From: an uncultured Lachnospiraceae bacterium
Lineage (GTDB): Bacteria > Bacillota > Clostridia > Lachnospirales > Lachnospiraceae
DNA: 10,200 nucleotides
NCBI GenBank assembly: GCA_910577065.1
Contig: CAJTLD010000096.1
Location: 1 to 10,200, forward strand
Reading direction: 5' to 3'
In this document: positions 1 to 7,595 of the stretch, in pieces
How positions within the stretch are numbered: the stretch's first letter is position 1
How the letters are laid out: each line of letters opens with the position of its first letter
Made by a program: the position numbers and the translations under genes
The notes under the pieces: model-generated
The model's database searches: none
What the model saw: only the letters and a program-made list of their open reading frames with translations
What the model was told of the DNA's origin: nothing

Positions 1-1117
1 TTTCAATCACCAGGGAACTTATGCCGTCTTCGGAATAGGAATAGCCGAACGAATCTGACATGCCCGGTTTGCCGTCCGGAAACAAATTGCTTGCCAGGGA
101 GGTTCCGCTGCCTCCGGAAAGTCCTTCCAGGTCATATTCGTATTGGATAAAGCCTTCCGCATCCGGCGTGAGAACTTTACGTGTGCTTTCTTCGGGTTTT
201 GCATATTCGTCTATGTTTTCAGGCGTCAGCTTTGCGGCAAATTCATCTGCGGCAAGTTCCAAATCCGATTTTTCCGAAGATATTTCCTCAGACAAAGCGT
301 TGTCCGGCGAATCAATGCTTTTGATATATTCGGCCGCGGCTTTCGGATCTGCTTTGGAAGCGTCTAACGGCAGGTCAAACAAGGCGTTTAGGCCGTCATA
401 GCTTTCGTTTCTTGTGATTTTGCCGCTTACTTCGTCAAACTGATAGGCGTCGTTATTATAAAACGCTTCTCCCAAAACGCAGAGGTAGACGCTGCGGTCG
501 GCAAAGACTTCTACGTTATCGCATTCTGCAATCTGGTACATGACGCCGTCCTCCACCCAGGCGCAACATGCGCCCGACATGGTAAAGGAATTGTAAAGCC
601 ATGGCTTGTATCCTTCTATCAGAGGGGATACCAGGAAATTTTCTTCGCCGTAAGCGTCGTCGGAAGCGGAGGGCATCGGCGTATTGTCCGAATGGCGGAT
701 GGATACGATGGCATAGGTCCGGTCGTCGTGTATTTCGCCGTTTGAGGTGACCACAGATTCCGATAACCCTTTTCCGGAAACAATGCCAAGAAGCGTAACG
801 TCATAGCCGCCGCCGCTCTGGGTTTCGTTAAGCAACAAAGCGTCTTCGCCCGAAAATGCGTCCAGTAATTTCGTATCGAAATCGAAAAACTGTTCTTTTA
901 CGCGTTCCGGCAGTAAAAGCTTCCTTGCGGCGTAAATAGAGACAGAACCGATGCCAAGCGCAAGCGCGGCAGAGCAAAGTGCAATTGTAAGTTTTATTTT
1001 TGCTGGTTTCATTTGGCGCTCCTCCTTTGCGTGTGATAAAATTTTCTGATCGAGATAAAAATCTGGTTTATCGTTTGGAGTAAGGGCCGATTTTAGGATG
1101 TCATCGAAATTTTTCAT
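1..1117 (-). CDS. Membrane-anchored putative anti-sigma factor (C-terminus beyond window)
   Basis: Reading the minus strand from ATG at 1117 gives 372 codons without a stop, so the gene continues past the left edge. The start has GGAGG at 1127-1131, 9 nt upstream, inside the last codons of the sigma gene; the two genes overlap by 17 bp, which suggests translational coupling. The N-terminal ~40 residues are charged and cytoplasmic. One hydrophobic segment follows at about residues 42-62, and the remainder is a large acidic, probably extracytoplasmic domain. That domain includes a stretch around residues 107-150 (YDVTLLG, then RTYAIVSIRHSDNTPM), which reminds me of DUF4179-like proteins next to ECF sigma genes. 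The role inferred from position and topology is to hold the sigma factor at the membrane until a signal releases it. No zinc-binding anti-sigma motif (HXXXCXXC) is present. The assignment as anti-sigma rests mostly on context. Confidence 0.75.
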   Translation of the reverse strand, partial: MKNFDDILKSALTPNDKPDFYLDQKILSHAKEERQMKPAKIKLTIALCSAALALGIGSVSIYAARKLLLPERVKEQFFDFDTKLLDAFSGEDALLLNETQSGGGYDVTLLGIVSGKGLSESVVTSNGEIHDDRTYAIVSIRHSDNTPMPSASDDAYGEENFLVSPLIEGYKPWLYNSFTMSGACCAWVEDGVMYQIAECDNVEVFADRSVYLCVLGEAFYNNDAYQFDEVSGKITRNESYDGLNALFDLPLDASKADPKAAAEYIKSIDSPDNALSEEISSEKSDLELAADEFAAKLTPENIDEYAKPEESTRKVLTPDAEGFIQYEYDLEGLSGGSGTSLASNLFPDGKPGMSDSFGYSYSEDGISSLVIE

Positions 1118-1637
1118 CTAAAATTACCTCCAATTCTTTTTTTAAGGCGTTTCTCGCCTGATATAGCCTGCTTTTTACGGTTCCGGCCGGGATTTTTAAA
1201 ATTGCGGCGATTTCGGCTGTGGACATGTCCTCCATATAATAGAGAAGGACAGGGAACTTTAAACGTTTTGGTAAGCGCGCAACGGCCTGCCGGACGAGGC
1301 GTACTTCTTCTTTTTGGATGACCTGCTCTTCTAAGGAAGGATGCAGCGGATCGGGATCCGTTTCGTTTTGGTTTTCCGAAAAAGAGTGCGCTGCGGCAAT
1401 CCGCGCTCTCCAGGCGAATTTGCGCTTTTTGTTTTTCCAGAGCCGGACTGCGATGGATAAAAGGTAGCTTTTGGGATTATTTTTGCCGTCAATCTTTGCA
1501 GTTTTTTCAATTGCCGTTAAAAAAGTATCCTGGTATAAGTCCTCGGCCTCCTGCATACTGTTGGTAATATGCCTGCAGAAGGAGAAAAGATCGGTTCCGT
1601 ATGCCTGGATACAGGCTTCTAATTCTGTTTTAGTCAT
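1101..1637 (-). CDS. ECF-type RNA polymerase sigma factor (sigma-70 family)
   Basis: This 178-residue protein is typical in size for an ECF sigma factor. Region sigma-2 covers about residues 11-68 and includes the acidic motif AEDLYQDTFLTA. A basic linker follows, and sigma-4 covers about residues 112-165 with the helix-turn-helix MSTAEIAAILKIPAGTVKSR and the preceding LPKRLKFPVLLYY. It would direct RNA polymerase to a small set of promoters. I chose ATG 1637 because GGAGA (1643-1647) lies 5-6 nt upstream; the in-frame ATG at 1649, which adds four residues, has no ribosome binding site. The gene overlaps the downstream membrane protein gene, the usual sigma/anti-sigma layout. It is transcribed divergently from the solute-binding protein/kinase operon. 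Its target promoters cannot be read from this window. Confidence 0.93.
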   Translation of the reverse strand: MTKTELEACIQAYGTDLFSFCRHITNSMQEAEDLYQDTFLTAIEKTAKIDGKNNPKSYLLSIAVRLWKNKKRKFAWRARIAAAHSFSENQNETDPDPLHPSLEEQVIQKEEVRLVRQAVARLPKRLKFPVLLYYMEDMSTAEIAAILKIPAGTVKSRLYQARNALKKELEVILDEKFR

Positions 1638-1651
1638 GTGAATCTCCATTT

Positions 1652-1665
1652 ATAAGACGTCTTAT
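1652..1665. promoter_or_regulatory. 14-bp perfect palindrome in the sigma gene leader
   Basis: ATAAGACGTCTTAT is an exact palindrome centred between 1658 and 1659. It lies about 13-26 bp downstream of the predicted start of the sigma transcript and 15 bp upstream of the sigma ATG at 1637. A stem without a loop does not make a good RNA hairpin, so a dimeric protein operator is the more likely reading. The half-site GTCTTAT recurs at 1755-1761, next to the opposite promoter. The regulator is unknown. Confidence 0.45.
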
Positions 1666-1684
1666 GTTTGCCCTTCACCTATAC

Positions 1685-1713
1685 ATTGTAATGGGAACGG
1701 AAACGGTTTACAA
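1685..1713 (-). promoter_or_regulatory. Sigma-70-like promoter for the sigma/anti-sigma operon
   Basis: On the minus strand, TTGTAA (1708-1713) and TACAAT (1685-1690) are separated by exactly 17 bp. They match the consensus hexamers at 4/6 and 5/6 positions. Transcription would begin near 1678, giving a leader of about 40 nt before ATG 1637. Confidence 0.55.
1699..1712. promoter_or_regulatory. cre/LacI-family-like operator candidate
   Basis: GGAAACGGTTTACA agrees with the degenerate catabolite-responsive element TGWAANCGNTNWCA at all but two defined positions. It also forms an imperfect inverted repeat with arms GGAAAC and GTTTAC around a central G. It overlaps the -35 hexamer of the sigma promoter, where a bound repressor would block transcription, and lies 12 bp upstream of the -35 of the opposite promoter. 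With two mismatches this is only a candidate. Confidence 0.3.
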
Positions 1714-1724
1714 GAATGGAAGAA

Positions 1725-1753
1725 TTGACATAGGATAGACGGTATGTTACAGT
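1725..1753 (+). promoter_or_regulatory. Sigma-70-like promoter for the solute-binding protein/kinase operon
   Basis: A perfect TTGACA (1725-1730) is followed after 17 bp by TACAGT (1748-1753, 4/6 match to TATAAT). Transcription from about 1760 would leave a leader of about 24 nt containing the GAGGGG ribosome binding site at 1772-1777. TATAAA at 1759-1764 could be an alternative -10, but it would start transcription inside the ribosome binding site, so I prefer the first choice. Confidence 0.55.
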
Positions 1754-1783
1754 TGTCTTATAAAAAGAAGAGAGGGGAAAGAG

Positions 1784-3238
1784 ATGAAGTATTCAGGCAA
1801 AACCACAAAAAGCATATGCATATGCGCCGCACTGGCGCTTGGGCTGTCGGGATGCGGCAGTAACGGCCCGTTAGACCCCAAAAATCCGGTATCGCTGACT
1901 GTCTGGCACTATTATAACGGTTCCCAGCAGTCGGCTTTTGATGAATTGGTAAAAGAATTTAACGATACCGTCGGCAAGGAAAAAGGAATATACGTAGAAG
2001 GATTCAGCCAGGGCTCCGTTGCCGATCTGGAAACGGCGATAAGGGCTTCCATAAACGGGGACGTAGGCGCGCAGGCTATGCCGGATATTTTTTCTTCCTA
2101 TGCGGATACCGCCTATGAGGCCGAGCAGTCCGGCGCGCTTGCAAACCTTTCGGAATATCTGGACGAAAAGGAACTGGAACAGTATGTGGATTCGTACATA
2201 GAAGAAGGCTGTATAGCGTCCGACGGCACGCTCCGTATTTTTCCTACGGCCAAGTCTACGGAGATTATGATGTTAAATAAAACAGACTGGGAGCTGTTTG
2301 CAGAGGATACGGGGGCTTCCTTAGAGGATTTGGCGACAATAGAAGGCGTTGCGGCTACGGCAAAGGCTTATTATGAATGGACGGACAGCCAGACCCCGGA
2401 CGTGCCGGGAGACGGCAGGGCGTTTTACGGCAGGGACGCGCTTGCAAATTATTTTATTATCGGAATGCAGCAGTTGGGGGTGGAGATCTTTCATGTGGAA
2501 AACGGTGAAATGACGTTAAATGTGCCCAAAGAAGAACTGCGCCGGCTGTGGGAAAATTATTATGTCCCGATGGTAAAAGGATATTTTGGCGCTTACGGCT
2601 CATTTCGTTCCGATGATGTGAAAACAGGAGATTTGCTGGCTTATACAGGTTCCACTACTTCCGCGATGTATTTTCCGGATCAGGTGGAAAAGGACGATAC
2701 CAGCTACGCCATTGATTATCTGGTGATGGAAGCGCCGGTATTTGACGGCGGGGAGCGCTTTGCCGTGCAGCAGGGCGCAGGTATGGTAGTCAGTAAATCA
2801 GACGAGCAGCGCGAATATGCCGCCGTGGAGTTTTTGAAATGGTTTACACAGGCGGATCAAAACCTGCAGTTTGGCTGCGTGTCCGGTTACCTTCCGGTAT
2901 TAAAGGAAGCCGGCAGCATAGAAAAGCTGGATCAGGTCATTTCAGAAAAACAGCTTGAAGTGGCTCCAAAGACATATGACTGCCTGGCTGCCGTGTTTGG
3001 GGAAATGGAACATATCTCTTTGTATACCAATAAAAGTTTCCGCAACGGCTCTCAAGCCAGGAAGGTGCTTGAGTACCACCTGGCGGATTGGGCCGCGCAG
3101 GATCGGGAAAGCGTGGCAAATGCGGTAAAGGGCGGGCAGGATTTGGAAGAAGCGTCTGCGGCTTTTGTGTCAGAAGAGGCTTTTGAGCAGTGGTATGCGT
3201 CGTTTTGCGACGCGTTAAATCAAGCGGTCGGCGAGTAG
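1784..3238 (+). CDS. Extracellular solute-binding lipoprotein, family 1 (sugar-binding type)
   Basis: This 484-residue protein starts at ATG 1784 after a good GAGGGG site. The N-terminus is a lipoprotein signal: basic residues, a hydrophobic stretch, and the lipobox LSGC with Cys24 as the lipidated residue. The mature protein looks like a family-1 (COG1653/MalE-like) binding protein. It has an early LTVWHYYNGSQQSAFDELVKEF segment, a mid-domain FPTAKSTEIMMLNKTDW, and a C-terminal block GAGMVVSKS, then AAVEFLKWFT, then GYLPV. Such proteins capture sugars or oligosaccharides at the outer face of the membrane for ABC importers. Here no permease or ATPase gene follows. Instead a hybrid histidine kinase starts 9 nt after the stop, so a role as ligand receptor for that kinase is a reasonable inference. 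The ligand is unknown. Confidence 0.9.
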   Translation: MKYSGKTTKSICICAALALGLSGCGSNGPLDPKNPVSLTVWHYYNGSQQSAFDELVKEFNDTVGKEKGIYVEGFSQGSVADLETAIRASINGDVGAQAMPDIFSSYADTAYEAEQSGALANLSEYLDEKELEQYVDSYIEEGCIASDGTLRIFPTAKSTEIMMLNKTDWELFAEDTGASLEDLATIEGVAATAKAYYEWTDSQTPDVPGDGRAFYGRDALANYFIIGMQQLGVEIFHVENGEMTLNVPKEELRRLWENYYVPMVKGYFGAYGSFRSDDVKTGDLLAYTGSTTSAMYFPDQVEKDDTSYAIDYLVMEAPVFDGGERFAVQQGAGMVVSKSDEQREYAAVEFLKWFTQADQNLQFGCVSGYLPVLKEAGSIEKLDQVISEKQLEVAPKTYDCLAAVFGEMEHISLYTNKSFRNGSQARKVLEYHLADWAAQDRESVANAVKGGQDLEEASAAFVSEEAFEQWYASFCDALNQAVGE

Positions 3239-3247
3239 GGATAGCAA

Positions 3248-6200
3248 ATGGGAAGCAAACGTCAGAGAAGGAAAAAAACAACCATATTCAGGATGTTTCT
3301 GATTCCGCTTATCGGCATTATGCTGATACAGAGTATGATTACAATTGGTACTTTGGTTGCAAAGCGGATTACCGTAACGCTAGAAGAGTATTCGGGCAGT
3401 ATGATGAGCCGGTTGGTGGAGAACAGAAAAGTCATCCTGCAAAATGATATGAACCAGCGATGGGCGTCTGTTTACGAACAGGAAGCGGCTGTGACAAAGT
3501 CCCTGCAGCGCTTTTTAGACAGGGAAAACATGGATTTGGATGGATTTTTAGCTTCGGGTGAACAGAAAAACAGGTTTCTGGAACAGATTTTTCCGGAATG
3601 CATGGAAGCGCTCCAAAACAGTTCTGCAACGGGCCTGTTCTTCCTGTTTACGGGCAAGGAGTGGGAGGCGGCATGCGAACAGGAAGGTTTTTTTGTGCGT
3701 GATTCCGATCCTGCCACAAATCCTGATAATTTTTCAGATTTGTTGTTGGAACGGGGAAGCAAGAGCCTGTCAAGGGAGTGGAATATACCGCTTGACACCA
3801 ATTGGACCACGAAATTTCATATGGCGGGGCAGGGGAAGGATCAAACCGAATATTCTTTTTACGAGCCATGGAGGGCGGGAAGGGAATATGCCGATGCAGA
3901 AACAAAAGACTTAGGTTATTGGTCGCTGCCGTTTTCCCTGGAAAAAGGGGCGGCAGGTTCTTATGAAATGATTACGTATTCCCTGCCGCTTCGGTATGAA
4001 GGAAGCGTTTACGGGGTGATGGGCGTTGAGGTTTCCGCCAAAATCCTGCGCGGATACCTGCCCGCGGAGGAATTAAACGACGCCAGGCAGTCGGGGTATT
4101 TGCTGGCCGTAAAAGACACGGACGGCGGCTACAGGCCGCTGCTTGGCGAGGGGATTCTTTCGAATACGTTACAGTCTTCCGGAGATACGTTTTTTTTGCA
4201 GGAGACAGCATACAAAAGCCTTTCTAAAGTCCGTTCCGTAAAACAGAGCGGGCAGGGAATTTATGCCGTCGTCTGCCCGTTAAAACTCTACAGCAATAAC
4301 GTACCCTATGATTATACGGAGTGGGCGCTTTTGGGGCTTGATACGGAAGAAGATTTGTTTGGTATGAGCCGCCGCCTTTATTTGTGGATGGTGGTGGCGA
4401 TACTTTGCGGGCTTGCGTTTGGCGTACTTGGCATATATTTTCTGGTCCGTTACTTAACAAAGCCGGTCGGCCGGTTGATGCAGTGTATCAGCAGGGGAAG
4501 CGCGGGGATTTTGGATTATAAGCCTTCCAATATTTATGAGATAGACGCGTTATATGACGTGGTAAGAGATTTGACAAACAGCCAGAAAGACGTGGAAAAT
4601 ATTCTGCTCGAAGAAAAAGAGCGGTACCGGATAGCCCTGGAATCTTCCAAAGATATCTTTTTTGCTTTTGACTTGGAAAGCCGTGTGCTCGATCTGGTAA
4701 ACCATAAAACGATGAGCGGGGAGTGGCAGTGCGAAGCATGCTGGAACGGCTTTATCAATCCGGACTGTATTTACGAAGCGGATCGCGAGGAGGCCATGGC
4801 CGCTATGCAGAGCCAGGCTGACAAGTTATTTGTGGAGTTCCGTTTGAAATGGCCAAAAGACAGTGATTTTAAATGGGTGGCGCTTACCGGGAATGCGGTT
4901 TATGATACGGACGGCAGGAAACGGAAGTTTGTGGGAAGTATTCGGGATATCCAGGAGCAGAAGGAAAGAGAAGCCCGGCAGCTAAGAGAAAATGAAACGG
5001 ACAGCGTGACAGGGCTGTATATTTTTCATGCCGGGATGAAGCATATAAAAGAGAGCCGCAGCGCTCTGCCGGAAGGCGTTATGGTAAACCTGTTTTTGGG
5101 CGGGATTAAAGAGTGCGGAGCCAAATGCGGCATTGTATTTTCCGATATGATTTTGGAAGAGATCGGAGGCCTGGTAAAGGAAAGCTGTGAGAAAGCCTGT
5201 AAAGAAACGGGACGAAAGCCGGTAGCGCTGCGTTTGAATAATGATGAATTTGTCCTGTGGCTTTGCGGTTATACAAAGGAAGAGGCGGGGAGCCTGGTAA
5301 AGGAGTTTTCTGCAAAAGTAGCGGCATGTTTCGGATCGGATCTTTTTTATGTGGATACATATGCGGGACTTGTCTGCGCGGGAGCCAAACAGGATGAGGA
5401 AGAACTGATCCGCATGGCAAAGCTGGCGCGTGGGATCGCGGTTTCCGACGACAAAGGAACCAATCTTTTTTACCGGGATATCCCGGCGGATAAGCGGATG
5501 GCGCTGCCTGCGCTGCAGGGGCGCGACGTCCATTCGGCAGGATACGGAGAAGAGATTGGTCTGGTATCCGTCGCGTTGAACCTGTTTGGCAAAGGGGGCG
5601 GTTTTTCCGCCCAGATGATGCTTATGATCCGCAAGATTGGCAGGTTTTATCAGGCGAAAGGCGTGCTGGTTTCCCTGCTTCGGCCAGATTTTAATTCCAA
5701 CTATTTAAGCTGCCAGTGGCACAGGGACGGGAATGAGACCCCGGAAACTGTCAGGAAATATAAAGAAGAAGAAAAAGAATCGTTTTACCGGTGGCTTGGC
5801 CGGGAGGAAGTGCGTTTTGTCACGGAGGAGGACAGCAGGAAGGATGTAATCCGGCGTTTCCTCTGTATAGAAGAAGGAGAATCCGGCGTTGTGCTGCCAA
5901 TGTACGACAGTGGAAACTATATGGGAAATATCTGTATCCTGGGTATTTTGCCGGAATTTTTGGAGGACGCGGAAAATCACCAGGATTTTGCGGAACTTGG
6001 CAGGGTAGTAGAAAGCCAGCTAAACCAGCAGCAGTACGATATTGCAAGCAAGGCAAAATCCGAATTTTTATCCCGCATGAGCCATGAAATCCGTACGCCG
6101 ATGAACGGCATTATCGGCATGGCGGCGATTGCCTTACAGCAGGATCAGAGCCAGGAACGCATTATGGACTGCCTGCAGAAGATACAGTCTTCTTCGAATT

Positions 6201-7171
6201 ATCTGCTGGGGCTGATTAACGACATTTTGGATATGTCTAAGATAGAAAGCGGCAAAATGAAGCTGGAACCATGCAACTTCAATATAAATGATATGCTCGG
6301 CACCATAGGAGAACTGATTACGCCGCAGGCAGCGGCAAAACAGATTTCTTTTGTAAAAGACGTCCGGATGGAACACAGCTGGTTTTCGGCCGACCAAATG
6401 CGGATTAGCCAGGTGCTTATCAATCTGCTTGGAAATGCGGTGAAATTTACGCCGGCCAGGGGGAAAGTGATCCTTTCGGTGCAGGAACTGGAAATTGCCG
6501 GGGAACAGGCGCAGGTTTCTTTTGCGGTATCCGATACGGGGATTGGGATTGCGAAAGAGGATCAGGAAAGGGTATTTCGTTCGTTTGAGCAGGCTTCTGC
6601 GAATCCTTCCAAACAGCAGGGAACGGGTCTTGGCCTTTCGATCAGCAACCGTCTGGTACAGTTGATGGGAAGCAATATCCAAATTGAAAGCCGGCCGGGG
6701 GAAGGCAGCACGTTCCGGTTTTTGATTCCAATTAACCTGGGGGAAGATGCAAAAGCGGAAGTTTTACAGGAAGAGGTTTCCTTTGAAGGCCGCCGCGTAC
6801 TTGTGGTAGAAGATAATGAACTGAATGCAGAGATTGCGCAGTGCCTGCTGGAAGAGCGTAATTTTGAAGTGGACTGTGTGTATAACGGAGCCGAAGCGGT
6901 AGAACGGATAAAAGACGCGGCGCCGGGGACGTATGATGTGATTTTGATGGATATTATGATGCCGGTGATGGACGGGCTTGACGCGACGCGGGCAATCCGT
7001 GGAATGGAGCGTGAAGACTGCCATACGATTCCGATTGTGGCAATGTCAGCGAACGCGTTTGACGACGATTTGAAAAAATCGGTAGAATGCGGTATGAATG
7101 GGCATTTGTCCAAGCCGGTAGATGTGGAAAAGCTGTACCAGACACTGGGCGAGGTGATTTTAAAAAAATAA
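3248..7171 (+). CDS. Hybrid sensor histidine kinase (dCache-HAMP-PAS-GGDEF-like-GAF-HisKA-HATPase-REC)
   Basis: This is a 1307-residue membrane kinase. Its ribosome binding site (AGGGA) overlaps the stop codon of the lipoprotein gene. TM1 is about residues 16-38 and TM2 about 378-400. Between them lies a ~340-residue extracellular dCache-like sensor ending in the typical ITYSLPLRYEGSVYGVMGVE block (243-262). Inside the cell, in order, are a HAMP segment (~401-447), PAS plus PAC (~458-572), a GGDEF-like domain (~583-745) whose signature reads NNDEF (664-668), and a GAF-like region (~765-925). HisKA follows with phospho-His946 in SHEIRTPMNG. The HATPase has Asn1063, DTGIGI (1096-1101) and GTGLGL (1125-1130). 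The REC domain has Glu1188/Asp1189, phospho-acceptor Asp1235, Ser1267 and Lys1289. All phosphorelay residues are intact. The GGDEF domain is probably not an active cyclase. No separate output regulator or HPt is visible nearby. Pairing with the upstream lipoprotein is inferred from the operon. Confidence 0.93.
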   Translation: MGSKRQRRKKTTIFRMFLIPLIGIMLIQSMITIGTLVAKRITVTLEEYSGSMMSRLVENRKVILQNDMNQRWASVYEQEAAVTKSLQRFLDRENMDLDGFLASGEQKNRFLEQIFPECMEALQNSSATGLFFLFTGKEWEAACEQEGFFVRDSDPATNPDNFSDLLLERGSKSLSREWNIPLDTNWTTKFHMAGQGKDQTEYSFYEPWRAGREYADAETKDLGYWSLPFSLEKGAAGSYEMITYSLPLRYEGSVYGVMGVEVSAKILRGYLPAEELNDARQSGYLLAVKDTDGGYRPLLGEGILSNTLQSSGDTFFLQETAYKSLSKVRSVKQSGQGIYAVVCPLKLYSNNVPYDYTEWALLGLDTEEDLFGMSRRLYLWMVVAILCGLAFGVLGIYFLVRYLTKPVGRLMQCISRGSAGILDYKPSNIYEIDALYDVVRDLTNSQKDVENILLEEKERYRIALESSKDIFFAFDLESRVLDLVNHKTMSGEWQCEACWNGFINPDCIYEADREEAMAAMQSQADKLFVEFRLKWPKDSDFKWVALTGNAVYDTDGRKRKFVGSIRDIQEQKEREARQLRENETDSVTGLYIFHAGMKHIKESRSALPEGVMVNLFLGGIKECGAKCGIVFSDMILEEIGGLVKESCEKACKETGRKPVALRLNNDEFVLWLCGYTKEEAGSLVKEFSAKVAACFGSDLFYVDTYAGLVCAGAKQDEEELIRMAKLARGIAVSDDKGTNLFYRDIPADKRMALPALQGRDVHSAGYGEEIGLVSVALNLFGKGGGFSAQMMLMIRKIGRFYQAKGVLVSLLRPDFNSNYLSCQWHRDGNETPETVRKYKEEEKESFYRWLGREEVRFVTEEDSRKDVIRRFLCIEEGESGVVLPMYDSGNYMGNICILGILPEFLEDAENHQDFAELGRVVESQLNQQQYDIASKAKSEFLSRMSHEIRTPMNGIIGMAAIALQQDQSQERIMDCLQKIQSSSNYLLGLINDILDMSKIESGKMKLEPCNFNINDMLGTIGELITPQAAAKQISFVKDVRMEHSWFSADQMRISQVLINLLGNAVKFTPARGKVILSVQELEIAGEQAQVSFAVSDTGIGIAKEDQERVFRSFEQASANPSKQQGTGLGLSISNRLVQLMGSNIQIESRPGEGSTFRFLIPINLGEDAKAEVLQEEVSFEGRRVLVVEDNELNAEIAQCLLEERNFEVDCVYNGAEAVERIKDAAPGTYDVILMDIMMPVMDGLDATRAIRGMEREDCHTIPIVAMSANAFDDDLKKSVECGMNGHLSKPVDVEKLYQTLGEVILKK

Positions 7172-7201
7172 AACGGAAAGTCGGGCGGGCTGCCTGCAAA
7201 G

Positions 7202-7244
7202 AACAAACAGCTGTATCTGGGGTTCAGATACAGCCGTTTGTTTT
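7202..7244 (+). terminator. Rho-independent terminator of the lipoprotein/kinase operon
   Basis: An 18-bp stem with a single A-C mismatch is formed by 7202-7219 and 7225-7242, with loop GGGTT. A run of T (7241-7244) overlaps and follows the right arm. It begins 31 bp after the kinase stop codon. The 115 bp beyond it, up to the next gene, shows nothing recognisable. Confidence 0.88.
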
Positions 7245-7361
7245 ATCCTATGTATTTAAAATTTCTTTTTATTCTTTGGTTGATTATATGAACAAATGTA
7301 AGACGTATGATTTTTATTTCGAATAGTGTTTGTTTCTAATTGTAAGCTTTTTTAGATGATA

Positions 7362-7595
7362 CTATTTTACAAGGATCCAGTCGCCGATCCATTTACTTGT
7401 TGTAAAATTATAAAGGCGTTTGTACAGTTTGCCGTCTATCTCCTTGTACTTCCATCCAATGGTGTCCGACTTTGGTTGGACTGTGGATGTTGATGCGGCG
7501 ACAGCCGGAACGGTTGCAGAAACCGGTATGCTGATCATACAAAACATCAATAACAGCATAGCGCATTTTTTCAGTTTTTGGTTTTTTTTCATCAT
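7362..7595 (-). CDS. Small secreted peptide coupled to an M56 metalloprotease
   Basis: This 77-residue protein has a clear Sec-type signal: basic residues 3-10, a hydrophobic core at about 12-25, and possible cleavage after VSA (25-27) or AVAA (31-34). The mature part is about 43-50 residues, basic and aromatic-rich: three Trp, three Tyr, and the pattern GWKYKEIDGKLYKRLY followed by KWIGDW. There are no Cys residues after the signal. The ATG at 7595 overlaps the stop codon of the M56 gene (ATGA). Its GGGAGG site sits inside the end of that gene, so translation is probably coupled. I do not recognise the family with certainty. The motif is faintly reminiscent of cell-wall-binding repeats, but this is weak. 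Possible roles are protease substrate, inhibitor or exported signal, all inferred from context. No clear terminator is seen downstream. Confidence 0.72.
   Translation of the reverse strand: MMKKNQKLKKCAMLLLMFCMISIPVSATVPAVAASTSTVQPKSDTIGWKYKEIDGKLYKRLYNFTTSKWIGDWILVK

Noticed and set aside
1638..1649. Upstream ATG at 1649 for the sigma factor
   Set aside because: No Shine-Dalgarno sequence precedes it, whereas GGAGA sits at correct distance before ATG 1637.
4982..5533. 183-residue open frame on the minus strand
   Set aside because: It lies wholly inside the kinase gene, has low-complexity, non-family-like sequence, and is antisense to the GGDEF-like region with no ribosome binding site evident.
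6562..7206. 214-residue open frame on the minus strand
   Set aside because: It is antisense to the HATPase and REC domains of the kinase, whose motifs are intact; the Ser-rich product is a mirror of the plus-strand codons.
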